From an uncultured Clostridia bacterium (GTDB lineage: Bacteria; Bacillota; Clostridia; Christensenellales; UBA1242), in assembly GCA_934749845.1 (NCBI GenBank), contig CAKVHQ010000002.1, forward strand, positions 1 to 64,000: 64,000 nt of DNA. The letters run 5' to 3'. Numbering within the stretch: the first letter of the stretch is position 1; every line of letters starts with the position of its first letter. The translations under genes were made by a program, and so were the position numbers. Positions 9,201 through 17,721 of the stretch are shown in pieces. The notes beneath the pieces were generated by a model. That model had not been told where the DNA came from and did not search any database. It saw nothing but the letters and a program-made list of their open reading frames with translations.

Positions 9201-9950
9201 GTGAATAATAATTATTTAATGACTTTGGAAATAAAAAGGAACAAAAATGCTTCTAAAGAAGCATTCCCGTTTTTTTTGCCTTTGTTTAGCAAAGACCTAA
9301 AAATAGAATTTAATAAGCCTATTACATTTATTCTTGGCGATAATGGGGCAGGTAAAAGTACTTTATTAGAAAGTTTAGCATATAACATAGGGTTTAACAT
9401 ATTGGGTGGAAACAAAAATCACTTGTATAGTGACAATGCTAACTTTGACAATATAAAACTCGCTGACAATATGAAGTTGTCTTGGCGACTACAAACAACT
9501 AAAGGCTTCTTTTTTAGAGCAGAAAGTTTTTTTAATTTTACTAATTATATTGAAGATATGGCAGTCGAAAATGGGAAATCAATGTTCTCTTCTTATGGCG
9601 GAAAATCGTTAAAGAAGCAAGCGCATGGAGAGTCGTTTCTATCATTATTTAAAAATAAGTTTAGAGAAGGCTTATTTATTTTAGATGAGCCAGAAGCAGC
9701 GCTTTCTGCTGAACGACAACTTTCTTTAATTACACTTTTAAACGATTTAGTAAAACATAATAATTGTCAGTTTATAATCGCGACACATTCTCCAATTTTA
9801 ATTACATGTCCAAACTCTGAAATTTATGAAATAGAAGAAAACAATCTAATAAAAAAATCTTATCAAGAAACAAAGCAATTTCAACTATATAAAAATTTTA
9901 TAAATAGTCCTGAAAGATATTTAAATTATCTTTTAAAAGATGAGGCGTAA
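9201..9950 (+). CDS. Stand-alone AAA/ABC-type ATPase
   Basis: A 249-residue cytoplasmic ATPase of the small SMC/ABC-like predicted-ATPase type (COG3910-like). It has Walker A GDNGAGKST (residues 46-54), a signature-like SYGGK...HGESFLSLF region, Walker B LFILDEPEAALS and the H-loop THSP. No transmembrane partner is adjacent. It is an insertion between the PBP and murE, with its own promoter and terminator. The start is taken as GTG 9201, which sits at the predicted transcription start. An ATG at 9219 is possible, but neither has a Shine-Dalgarno sequence. Function unknown; similar proteins occur in defence and repair contexts. Confidence 0.8.
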   Translation: MNNNYLMTLEIKRNKNASKEAFPFFLPLFSKDLKIEFNKPITFILGDNGAGKSTLLESLAYNIGFNILGGNKNHLYSDNANFDNIKLADNMKLSWRLQTTKGFFFRAESFFNFTNYIEDMAVENGKSMFSSYGGKSLKKQAHGESFLSLFKNKFREGLFILDEPEAALSAERQLSLITLLNDLVKHNNCQFIIATHSPILITCPNSEIYEIEENNLIKKSYQETKQFQLYKNFINSPERYLNYLLKDEA

Positions 9951-9969
9951 AATATATTTCAACTGAAAA

Positions 9970-9998
9970 GAAACTCTAAATTTAGAGTTTCTTTTTTA
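9970..9998 (+). terminator. Terminator after the AAA ATPase gene
   Basis: Perfect GAAACTCTAAA / TTTAGAGTTTC palindrome followed by a T-run. Confidence 0.85.
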
Positions 9999-10098
9999 AA
10001 AAATAAGGCAAAGTATGTCCAAATATAAAATTTATTAACTATTTTTGCTTGTGCTAAATTTCGCATAAAACAAATATTATACTTTTACTAGGTGAATT

Positions 10099-11640
10099 AT
10101 GAAATTAAAAGAGTTGTTAAAAGACGTTGTTTTAGAACAAATGTACGGGTATGATGAGAATTTGGAGATTGAATATTTATGCACTCACAGCAAAAAAATA
10201 TGCAAAAACTCGCTGTTTTTTGCATTAAATGGTACTAACACAAATGGGCAGAATTACGCCCTTGAAGCACTAAAAAATGGGGCAAAAGTTATTGTTACAG
10301 AAAATAATGTTAAAAACAATTTTATAAATAAAATTGATTTTAAAGTGCATAAAAATGCATCAAATTTAGTATCCGAAAAGGCATGTGTAATAGTAGTGAA
10401 AAATGCTAGGGTTGCCATGAGCAAAATTTGTGCAAATTTTTACGAAAACTTGCATAAAAATTTAAATATAATTTCAGTGGTTGGAACTAATGGTAAAACC
10501 TCAACAACTCACATTTTGGCAAAAATTTTATCTCAAAGTGGAAAGTCGGTTGGACTTATTGGAACAAACCAAATTTCTTATAACGGAAAAACTTTTGAAA
10601 ACGATATGACAACTCCCGACCCAATCGAACTTCATAAAATATTTTATGACATGGCGAAGAATAATGTTGAATATGTCGTTATGGAAGTCAGCGCCCATGC
10701 CATATATTTTGACAAACTTTACGGTGTTAAAAGTGAATGCACTATTTTTACAAATTTTAGCCAAGACCATTTGGATTTTTTTAAAACAATGGAAAACTAT
10801 AAAAACACTAAATTGAAGTTTTTTGATAAAGAATTTACCAAAAGTTGTGTTGTTAATGTTGACGACCCTGTTGGCAGAGAAATTTTAAGCAAGGCAAATA
10901 TCCCGTCGGTAACATACGGCATTAAAAACCCTAGTGATGTTTTTGCGGTTAATGTTAGCATGAACTTAAAGGGGAGTCAGTTTGTGGTGAACAGTTTTGA
11001 TGATGTTTACGAAATTAAAAGCAATTTAACTTGCCTGTTTAATGTCTATAATATTTTGTCGTGCATAGCGTGTGCAAGTGTGCTTGGAGTTTCTAAAACT
11101 CATATTAAAAAAGCAATTAAAAATTTAGATAATATCGCTGGCAGATTTAATATCCTAGATTTTAAACAAAACTTTAATGTGGTCGTGGACTATGCACACA
11201 CTCCCGAAAGTTTGAGAAATTTGCTTGTTAATGTTAAAGGCTTAACTAAATCGAAAATTATAACTGTTTTTGGTTGTCCGGGAAACAGAGATGAGAAAAA
11301 ACGAGAAATCATGGGCAAAATTGCGGGAGAGTTAAGTGACTATTGCATAATAACAACAGATAATCCTCAATTTGAAAATAGTTATCGAATTATTAGGCAA
11401 ATTGAATATGGGGTTTCAAAAACAAATTGCCCATACAAATTGCTTGATGATAGGGAAGAAGCAATAAATTTGGCATTGTCGCTTGCGCAACCTAAAAATA
11501 CTGTTTTAATCGTTGGCAAGGGTATTGAAAATTATCAAAACATAAATGGCGAGCATGTACCGTTTGCCGATTACGAATGCGTTAAAAAGCAACTGCTTGT
11601 TGCAAAAAAGATTAAACTATTGAATAAATTTTTATATTAA
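10099..11640 (+). CDS. murE: UDP-MurNAc-tripeptide synthetase (MurE family)
   Basis: Adds the third amino acid to UDP-MurNAc-Ala-Glu in the cytoplasm. The 513-residue protein has the N-terminal uridine-binding domain, the central ATP-binding domain with GTNGKT (129-134), the SVSAH-like VSAHA segment, NFSQDHLDFF, and the C-terminal ligase domain (FGCPGNRDEKKR, VGKGIENYQ). The residue-specificity loop reads D421-N-P-Q424, whereas meso-DAP enzymes carry DNPR, so the third residue of the stem peptide cannot be assigned with confidence. It starts at an ATG with aggtga upstream. murF, its usual partner, is not in the window. Confidence 0.95.
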   Translation: MKLKELLKDVVLEQMYGYDENLEIEYLCTHSKKICKNSLFFALNGTNTNGQNYALEALKNGAKVIVTENNVKNNFINKIDFKVHKNASNLVSEKACVIVVKNARVAMSKICANFYENLHKNLNIISVVGTNGKTSTTHILAKILSQSGKSVGLIGTNQISYNGKTFENDMTTPDPIELHKIFYDMAKNNVEYVVMEVSAHAIYFDKLYGVKSECTIFTNFSQDHLDFFKTMENYKNTKLKFFDKEFTKSCVVNVDDPVGREILSKANIPSVTYGIKNPSDVFAVNVSMNLKGSQFVVNSFDDVYEIKSNLTCLFNVYNILSCIACASVLGVSKTHIKKAIKNLDNIAGRFNILDFKQNFNVVVDYAHTPESLRNLLVNVKGLTKSKIITVFGCPGNRDEKKREIMGKIAGELSDYCIITTDNPQFENSYRIIRQIEYGVSKTNCPYKLLDDREEAINLALSLAQPKNTVLIVGKGIENYQNINGEHVPFADYECVKKQLLVAKKIKLLNKFLY

Positions 11641-11727
11641 GCCTTCAATTTTCGATATTTTATTTCATAAAACATATATTTTCTTGATTGTTGCATAACA
11701 TACAATTAAGTAAAGGAGTATGCTCTT

Positions 11728-12729
11728 ATGAATAGAATTTTTACTGCCATTTTAATTTCTTTTATTACGGCTGTTGTTGTTTCGCCAATAATCATTTTTT
11801 TGGCAAGAAAACTAAAAGCACGACAAAATATTTATGAGTATGTGGACATGCATAAGTCAAAACAAGGCACTCCAACTATGGGTGGCGTGGGCATACTTAT
11901 CGCACTAATAATTGGCTCGGTTTGTTGCTTCACAAAACAAAATCATTTGGCTTGCGTAACTTTGATAATCACTCTTTGCTTTGGAATTTTAGGCTTTTTA
12001 GACGACTTTTTAAAAATAGTTCATAAAGAAAATTTGGGTTTAAGAGCATATCAAAAAATTATTGGACAACTTGCCATTGCAATAATTGTTACAATTTTTG
12101 CCTATAGACATAATTTTATAGGCACAGAAATTTACTTGCCATTTTGCTCTAAAGTTATAAATTTGGGCTGGTGGTTTATTCCTTTTTGTTTGTTTGTGTT
12201 TTTAGCAACTGTTAATGCTGTTAACTTAACCGATGGGCTGGACGGGCTTGCTGGTGGTGTTAGTTTAACTTACCTTATTGGCTTTGTGTTTGTGTGTTAT
12301 TTGGTAATTTCAAGAGCAACGGGGGTTCAAGTTGAACTTAAACAAGAACAGTTGAATTTGTTAGTTGTGGGTGGCGCAGGTATTGGTGCACTATTGGGCT
12401 ACTTATTGTATAATTCATTCCCAGCGTTAATATTTATGGGGGACACAGGCTCTCTTGCCTTGGGTGGCTTAATTTCATGCCTAGCAATATTCTTAAAGCA
12501 ACCACTTTTAATTGTAATTTTAGGTCTTTGTTTTGTGTTTAGCGCACTGTCAGTTGTATTACAAGTTGTATTCTTTAAAATAACAAAAAAACGAATTTTT
12601 CTTATGGCACCTTTTCATCATCACTTGGAGAAAAAAGGCTTGCATGAAAGCAAAATTGTGGTCATATATATAGTTACAACAACTATTTTATGTGTGGGCG
12701 GAATTTTGTTAACTTTAATTTTTGCTTAA
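11728..12729 (+). CDS. mraY: Phospho-MurNAc-pentapeptide translocase
   Basis: Integral membrane enzyme forming lipid I from UDP-MurNAc-pentapeptide and undecaprenyl phosphate. The 333-residue, ten-helix protein carries the DDFLK Mg-binding motif, NLTDGLDGLAGG, FMGDTGSLALGG and the PFHHHLE histidine cluster. It starts at an ATG behind AAAGGAG. murD follows after a terminator-like hairpin. Confidence 0.97.
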   Translation: MNRIFTAILISFITAVVVSPIIIFLARKLKARQNIYEYVDMHKSKQGTPTMGGVGILIALIIGSVCCFTKQNHLACVTLIITLCFGILGFLDDFLKIVHKENLGLRAYQKIIGQLAIAIIVTIFAYRHNFIGTEIYLPFCSKVINLGWWFIPFCLFVFLATVNAVNLTDGLDGLAGGVSLTYLIGFVFVCYLVISRATGVQVELKQEQLNLLVVGGAGIGALLGYLLYNSFPALIFMGDTGSLALGGLISCLAIFLKQPLLIVILGLCFVFSALSVVLQVVFFKITKKRIFLMAPFHHHLEKKGLHESKIVVIYIVTTTILCVGGILLTLIFA

Positions 12730-12758
12730 AAAAATGCTCACATAGTGGAGCATTTTTT
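12728..12758 (+). promoter_or_regulatory. Terminator-like hairpin that buries the murD ribosome site
   Basis: AAAAAATGCTC and GAGCATTTTTT form an 11-bp stem whose right arm ends immediately before the murD ATG and contains its GGAG. It could act as an intrinsic terminator after mraY, as a translational attenuator of murD, or both. Confidence 0.65.
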
Positions 12759-14135
12759 ATGAGAGTAAAAAACAAAAATATTCTTATTGTTGGCATGGGA
12801 GAAAGTGGCAAGTCCGCTTGCACATTTTTAAAACAAAAAAATGCCAAAATTTTTTTGTATGATGACAAGGAAGAAGTTCGACAAAAGTTAAAAAATCAGT
12901 TTCCTTCTTGCGTTGTTGTGGATAAAGTGGATGGAGATTTTTTGCAAAACATAGACTTGCTTGTTTTGTCACCGGGGGTGTCAATTTACTGTGAAGTTTG
13001 CAAACTTGCCATGCTTATTGATGTTAAAATCATAAGCGAACTTCAACTTGGTTTAGAATTTGCTAGGGGAAGAACTATTGCCATAACTGGAACAAACGGC
13101 AAAACAACCACAGTTAATTTGATTGAACAAATTTTTAATTACAGCAAAAAGCGTAATGTTATGGTTGGTAATGTTGGTAACCCAATAACCAGTTTTGTTT
13201 CAAGGTTTAGAACAAATTACATTTGTGAAGTTAGTAGTTTTCAACTTGAAAGCAGTGAAATTAAACCAAATATTGCTTGCATTTTAAACTTGTCACAAAA
13301 TCATCTGGACAGACACTTTAGTTTTAAGCAGTATGCAGAAACCAAATTTAAAATTTTTAAAAATATGACCAGACGTGACTTTTTAGTTTTAAATTATGAT
13401 GATGTGAACTTGAAAAAATTACAATCTAAACAAACAGAAATTTTTGGCGAGCCACTTGAAATTAAACCTAAAATAGTTTGGTTTAGCCAAAAAGAAAAAG
13501 TTAATGGTGCTTATGTTAAAAATGATGAAATTTGGTTTAATGACGGCACAAGTGAGTTTAGAGTTTGCAGTTTAAAAGACATTAAACTTTTGGGCAACCA
13601 CAATGTTTATAATGTTCTAGCCAGTGTTTGCGTCGCTTTGCTTTCAAAAATAAAATTAAAGTATATTGTTCAAGCCATAAAAAGTTTTAGTGGAGTAGAG
13701 CATAGAATACAATATTTTTCAACAAAAAATGGAGTTGATTATTTTAACGACAGTAAGTCCACAACGCCAGACTCAACAAAAATAGCAGTTAAAGCCATGA
13801 AAAAACCAATAATTTTGATTTTGGGTGGAAGCGACAAAGGGCTAAATTATGACGACCTTGCCTTGTATTTAAAAGATAAGGTAAAATTTACAATTTTGAC
13901 TGGCGAAATATCATCTAATTTAGAACGAAGTTTTAAAAAGGCGTTTATAAAAAACTACTGCGTGATTAAAGACTTTTACGAAGCATCCAAATATGCCACC
14001 AAAATTGCTTCGAAGGGAGATTGTGTGTTGCTGTCGCCAGCAACTGCAAGTTTCGATTGTTTTAAAAATTTTGAACAGCGTGGCGAAGTTTTTATGAAAA
14101 TTATAAATGAAGGAGATTTTAATTTTGAAAGTTAA
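12759..14135 (+). CDS. murD: UDP-N-acetylmuramoylalanine-D-glutamate ligase
   Basis: Adds D-Glu to UDP-MurNAc-L-Ala. The 458-residue product has an N-terminal Rossmann-like domain (ILIVGMGESGKS), the ATP-binding P-loop TGTNGKTTT, a NLSQNHLDRH block and the C-terminal ligase domain (EHRIQYF, FNDSKSTTPDST, ILILGGSDKG). The ATG at 12759 is preferred over an upstream in-frame start at 12690, which would overlap mraY and read through the hairpin. Its end overlaps the ftsW start. Confidence 0.95.
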   Translation: MRVKNKNILIVGMGESGKSACTFLKQKNAKIFLYDDKEEVRQKLKNQFPSCVVVDKVDGDFLQNIDLLVLSPGVSIYCEVCKLAMLIDVKIISELQLGLEFARGRTIAITGTNGKTTTVNLIEQIFNYSKKRNVMVGNVGNPITSFVSRFRTNYICEVSSFQLESSEIKPNIACILNLSQNHLDRHFSFKQYAETKFKIFKNMTRRDFLVLNYDDVNLKKLQSKQTEIFGEPLEIKPKIVWFSQKEKVNGAYVKNDEIWFNDGTSEFRVCSLKDIKLLGNHNVYNVLASVCVALLSKIKLKYIVQAIKSFSGVEHRIQYFSTKNGVDYFNDSKSTTPDSTKIAVKAMKKPIILILGGSDKGLNYDDLALYLKDKVKFTILTGEISSNLERSFKKAFIKNYCVIKDFYEASKYATKIASKGDCVLLSPATASFDCFKNFEQRGEVFMKIINEGDFNFES

Positions 14136-15276
14136 ATTTAAACAGCTATTTGATTTTAAAAAGTTTAAATTTAAACAAGTGGATTTCTTACTGCTGTTTG
14201 TAACATTATTTTTAGTTGGCTTTGGTATTGTTATGGTCTATAGTGCCTCTTGCTACAGTGCTGAAGTTTTATACGGAAACTCAAAATTTTTCATGTTCAA
14301 ACAACTTATTGGTGCAATTATAGGCTTAGGTTTTATGCTACTATTCATGATGTTTGACTATCATAATTTGGAAAAAGTAAAGTGGTATATCTTGGCAATT
14401 TCTCTTGTTTTGCTAGCGCTTGTGTTTGTTCCAAAAATTGGCGTAAGCAATAATGGTGCAACAAGGTGGATAAGATTACCAGGGTTTACGATTCAGCCTA
14501 GTGAAATTGCTAAATTTGCCTTTGTGATATGGACAAGTTCATATTTATCAAAAAACTACGACTACATTAAAAAATTCGCTGGAATCTTGCCTGTTTTGTT
14601 TGTTGGTGGAGCGTACTGCTTGTTAATTATTTTAGAGCCTAACATGAGTATAACAATGTGTGTGGCAATAACCATGGTTGTTATGTTGTTTGTTGGGGGA
14701 ATAAGGGCAAAACATTTTGCCTTGCTTGGTGCTTGCGGTGCTTGTGCAGTGCCTGCACTAATTATTGCCGAGCCATACAGATTAAACCGACTAATTGCGT
14801 TTATGAACCCTTGGTTAAACCCAAAAACCGAAGGCTATCAACTTATTCAGTCGTTGTACGGACTAGGAGCGGGTGGATTGTTTGGTGTGGGATTATTTAA
14901 TTCTCGCCAAAAATATTTGTTTTTGCCTTTTGCTGAAAGCGATTTCATTTTTTCAATAATAGGTGAAGAATTAGGACTATTTGGTTGCGTTCTTCTTATG
15001 GCTATTTTCGCAATAGTAATTTACCGTGGAATCAAAATTGCCATGCACGCAAATGATAGATTTGGCTGTTATTTGGCAACAGGAATAACCACCGTAATAG
15101 CAAGTCAGGTTTTAATCAATATTGCAGTTGTAACAGGTTCTATTCCGCCAACTGGTGTTCCACTTCCATTCATATCAAGCGGTGGCACGGCACTTGTTGT
15201 GTTTATGAGTGCGATTGGCGTTCTTTTAAACATCGAAAGACAAAGCAGGCTAAAACAACAGTTTTGCTTTAGTTAA
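14125..15276 (+). CDS. ftsW: SEDS-family peptidoglycan glycosyltransferase FtsW
   Basis: Polytopic lipid II polymerase acting with the class B PBP at the septum. The 383-residue protein has about ten membrane helices and SEDS signatures: VMVYSAS near the N-terminus, RWIRLPGFTIQPSEIAKFA, and the C-terminal PLPFISSGGTALV. The TTG at 14125 is the best start because AAGGAG (14110-14115) lies upstream. An ATG at 14107 would coincide with that ribosome site and lacks its own. The gene overlaps murD by 11 bp. RodA is an alternative name, but the dcw position favours FtsW. Confidence 0.93.
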   Translation: MKVKFKQLFDFKKFKFKQVDFLLLFVTLFLVGFGIVMVYSASCYSAEVLYGNSKFFMFKQLIGAIIGLGFMLLFMMFDYHNLEKVKWYILAISLVLLALVFVPKIGVSNNGATRWIRLPGFTIQPSEIAKFAFVIWTSSYLSKNYDYIKKFAGILPVLFVGGAYCLLIILEPNMSITMCVAITMVVMLFVGGIRAKHFALLGACGACAVPALIIAEPYRLNRLIAFMNPWLNPKTEGYQLIQSLYGLGAGGLFGVGLFNSRQKYLFLPFAESDFIFSIIGEELGLFGCVLLMAIFAIVIYRGIKIAMHANDRFGCYLATGITTVIASQVLINIAVVTGSIPPTGVPLPFISSGGTALVVFMSAIGVLLNIERQSRLKQQFCFS

Positions 15277-15575
15277 TTTGTGCAAAGTTCATTTTATAAA
15301 GCATTTTGCTTTAAGTATTATTAAACTAATTATATCTCATTCGCCCTTTTGTTTATCTTTCTTAACTCATAATGAAATGCTTAAAAATTGTCGTCATTAT
15401 AGTATGGATGAAATAATAAAAAAAATTAAAGTTGGTCAAACAGCACAAAAAGGGAGTTTTAAACAACATTTTTATAATTTTCATAGTAAAGCAGAGCATA
15501 AAACTCTGCTTTTTATTTTTGAAATAGTTTATAAAAAAGTTATACAGTTTAAAAGGTTTATGTTATAATAAAAAT
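15277..15575. other. Intergenic stretch after ftsW, no convincing gene
   Basis: It holds a clear intrinsic terminator at 15488-15516 (AAAGCAGAG...CTCTGCTTT, T-rich tail) and the promoter of the next gene. An open frame spans most of it, but it runs straight through the terminator, lacks a ribosome site and has no recognisable content. Confidence 0.6.
15541..15569 (+). promoter_or_regulatory. Extended -10 promoter, predicted leaderless
   Basis: TATACA (15541-15546), 17 bp, then TGTTATAAT containing TATAAT (15564-15569). The ATG at 15576 follows after exactly 6 nt, with no Shine-Dalgarno sequence. Confidence 0.65.
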
Positions 15576-16091
15576 ATGAAAGGGTTAGTGGTTGAAGTTG
15601 GATTTTTGCTTAACAAAAATTTTAGATTTTATGACAATATGCTAAAAAAGCATGGGCTAAACCTTATTTTTAAATGCAAAACTCACGATGTTTATTTTAC
15701 GAAAATGAAAAGTTTTGAAGGCTTAACGGAAAATGAGATTAAAAATAATTGTATTCGCTTAAGAAATCCACAAAAAAAAGATGCAATAAAAATTAAAAAT
15801 CTTCTAAACGATGGCTATACAAAGGCTTTTGACACAACCAAAAAAGATTTTCATTATGCAAATGCAACAATGAAAAGTCGCATACAACTTCAAATAATCA
15901 AAAAAATCGGGTTGGTTGTTTATTATGACAATCCAGATTATTATAAATATTCACTGGAGGAACAGCGAGAATATTTGATAAATGACTTAAATTCTTATGG
16001 CTTTAATTTTACAAAACAAGATTTAGGAATAGACAAATTAAGAAGTTTGTATTATGGCAAAAATCTTTTTAGTAAAAATCAAAATGGCTAG
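15576..16091 (+). CDS. Uncharacterised protein, possibly CYTH-like
   Basis: A 171-residue soluble protein. The N-terminal VVEVGFLL strand, a THDVYFT strand and the NEIKNNCIRLRNP segment recall the beta-barrel of CYTH/triphosphate tunnel enzymes, where charged strands line a tunnel. That is a weak pattern match only. The C-terminal half is helical (EEQREYLINDLNSYGF). The start codon sits at the predicted transcription start, so translation is probably leaderless. An ADP-ribosylglycohydrolase gene follows on the same strand about 95 bp later, with its own ribosome site. Confidence 0.65.
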   Translation: MKGLVVEVGFLLNKNFRFYDNMLKKHGLNLIFKCKTHDVYFTKMKSFEGLTENEIKNNCIRLRNPQKKDAIKIKNLLNDGYTKAFDTTKKDFHYANATMKSRIQLQIIKKIGLVVYYDNPDYYKYSLEEQREYLINDLNSYGFNFTKQDLGIDKLRSLYYGKNLFSKNQNG

Positions 16092-16185
16092 GCTGTGTTT
16101 TAATTTTTAAGCAGAGTAAAGACTTTGAAGGTAAATTAAACCTAGTGAATATTTGCAATTTATTATAAAAAAAAGGAGAATTATT

Positions 16186-17013
16186 ATGAACGGATTTTAT
16201 GTTGGAGATATTATTGGAAATTCCTACACGCATGAAAATGAAAAATACAATTTAAAAACAAAGGGCTTTAGTTTGTTTACCAAAAGGTCGAAGTTTTCTG
16301 ATGACACAATTTTGTCTTTTGCAACTATTGATTGGCTTTTGAACACAAAGCACACAAGTGAAGAAATGCTTGAAATAATAAAAGCATATTACAAAAGGTT
16401 TCCGGACAAAACCCCAACCATTTATGGTCCTGCATTTGCAAATTGGGTTGAAGACGGTTGCAAAGAGTACAGAAAAAGTTATGGCAATGGTGGAGCAATG
16501 CGTTGTAGTCCTATTGGTTGGTATGCAAATTCTTTGGAAGAAATTGACGATTTAATTGAGCAAGGAATTTCTCCAACTCATAACACTGATTCGGGAAAAC
16601 TGGGTGCAAAAATTGTTTGCTACACGATTTTCTTACTAAAAAATGGTAACAGTTTGGAATATGTTAAAAACTTCTTAAGTGAAAAATTTTCACTTGATTT
16701 AGAGCAAAATATTGATGAGTATAGAAATGCATATACATATACTGCCGATTCGGTTGAAACTGTTCGACCAGCCCTTATTTCGCTACTAAATTCAAAAAGT
16801 TATGAAGATTCCATAAGAAATGCTGTTTCGTTTGGTGGAGATACTGACACAATAACCACAATTTGTTCAGCAATTTCCGAAGCGTATTACAAGAAAATTC
16901 CTAAAAAAATTGTAAATAAAGCAAAAACATTTTTGCCAAAAGAATTTCTTACCTTGTTAAATGAGTTTAATTTAGTATTAGACGAAAGAAATTTAGAGTG
17001 CTGTGTAATTTAA
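16186..17013 (+). CDS. ADP-ribosylglycohydrolase family protein
   Basis: A DraG/ARH-type hydrolase, predicted to remove ADP-ribose from protein or other acceptors with two Mg ions. The 275-residue protein shows the full metal-site pattern: GDIIGNSYTHE at the N-terminus, SDDTIL (38-43), GNGGAMRCSPIGW, SPTHNTDSG and GGDTDT near 227. ATG 16186 is chosen for its AAAAGGAG ribosome site; an in-frame start further upstream lacks one. No ADP-ribosyltransferase partner is visible in the window, so the substrate is unknown. Confidence 0.9.
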   Translation: MNGFYVGDIIGNSYTHENEKYNLKTKGFSLFTKRSKFSDDTILSFATIDWLLNTKHTSEEMLEIIKAYYKRFPDKTPTIYGPAFANWVEDGCKEYRKSYGNGGAMRCSPIGWYANSLEEIDDLIEQGISPTHNTDSGKLGAKIVCYTIFLLKNGNSLEYVKNFLSEKFSLDLEQNIDEYRNAYTYTADSVETVRPALISLLNSKSYEDSIRNAVSFGGDTDTITTICSAISEAYYKKIPKKIVNKAKTFLPKEFLTLLNEFNLVLDERNLECCVI

Positions 17014-17085
17014 GTTTTCCTAATCAAATTTCAAAATTATTAACTTAATAATTAAAAATTGTTTTTAAATTTATTACGCATGGAA

Positions 17086-17110
17086 TATAATGTTTTAGCG
17101 TTTTAAAACA
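17086..17110 (+). promoter_or_regulatory. -10 box and inverted-repeat operator upstream of the HTH-TM2 gene
   Basis: TATAAT (17086-17091) overlaps the edge of a perfect inverted repeat TGTTTTA-N6-TAAAACA (17091-17110) that covers the predicted transcription start. The downstream gene encodes an HTH protein, so autorepression is plausible. No good -35 is visible at normal spacing. Confidence 0.5.
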
Positions 17111-17126
17111 TAGATTAGGGGAATAT

Positions 17127-17645
17127 ATGTCTAATTTTTCAAATAATTTAGTTGCATTAAGAAAATCAAAAGGTTTAACACAACAACAGGCTTCAAAGGC
17201 TGTTGGAACGGACTACGAGTTGTATCAAAAATATGAGTTTGATATGCAAGAACCAGACCTTGAATTTATCAACAAAGTGGCTGATTTTTATGAAGTTGAC
17301 CCAGTTGATTTAAAAAGTGAGTCGTTTGCAAGCAAAATAAATAAAAATGAACAAAGTCCAAAAAAAGAAAACATAAGTGCAGATTTAAAGAAAGTGCTTG
17401 ACACAGAAAGTGATAATGTTTCTTCAAAATCAAGAGCAGGAGCATCGGCACTCGCTTTCTTCCTAGGTGCTTTTGGGGCTCATAACTTTTATCTTGAAAA
17501 GAAAAGCACTGCAATTTTCCAACTTATTTTAACATTAACTGTTATTGGTTCGATTGCTTCAAGCATATGGGCGTTTATTGACTTCATTATGATTCTTTGT
17601 GGTTCAGCAAAAGACGGCGATGGTCGTGATGTTAAACAATGGTAA
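17127..17645 (+). CDS. XRE-type HTH fused to a TM2 membrane domain
   Basis: A 172-residue protein. Residues 1-60 form an HTH_3 DNA-binding domain (LRKSKGLTQQQASKAVG...). Residues 65-105 are a charged linker. Residues 108-172 form a TM2 domain with two membrane helices and its hallmarks FFLGAFGAHNFYL and DGRDVKQW. It is predicted to be a membrane-tethered DNA-binding protein. It starts with aggggaatat before the ATG. The inverted repeat upstream could be its own operator. Target and signal unknown. Confidence 0.85.
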   Translation: MSNFSNNLVALRKSKGLTQQQASKAVGTDYELYQKYEFDMQEPDLEFINKVADFYEVDPVDLKSESFASKINKNEQSPKKENISADLKKVLDTESDNVSSKSRAGASALAFFLGAFGAHNFYLEKKSTAIFQLILTLTVIGSIASSIWAFIDFIMILCGSAKDGDGRDVKQW

Positions 17646-17649
17646 AATA

Positions 17650-17679
17650 AAATCGTTGAGAAATCAGCGATTTTTTTAT
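17650..17679 (+). terminator. Terminator after the HTH-TM2 gene
   Basis: AAATCGTTGA-gaaa-TCAGCGATTT with one G-U pair, followed by a T-run. It separates this gene from murA. Confidence 0.8.
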
Positions 17680-17721
17680 TTTAAAAGGCACTAATTACGC
17701 CACTAATTCATATTAAAATGT

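Noticed and set aside
15278..15568. Open frame of about 96 codons after ftsW
   Set aside because: It has no ribosome site, runs straight through a strong terminator hairpin and includes the next gene's promoter.
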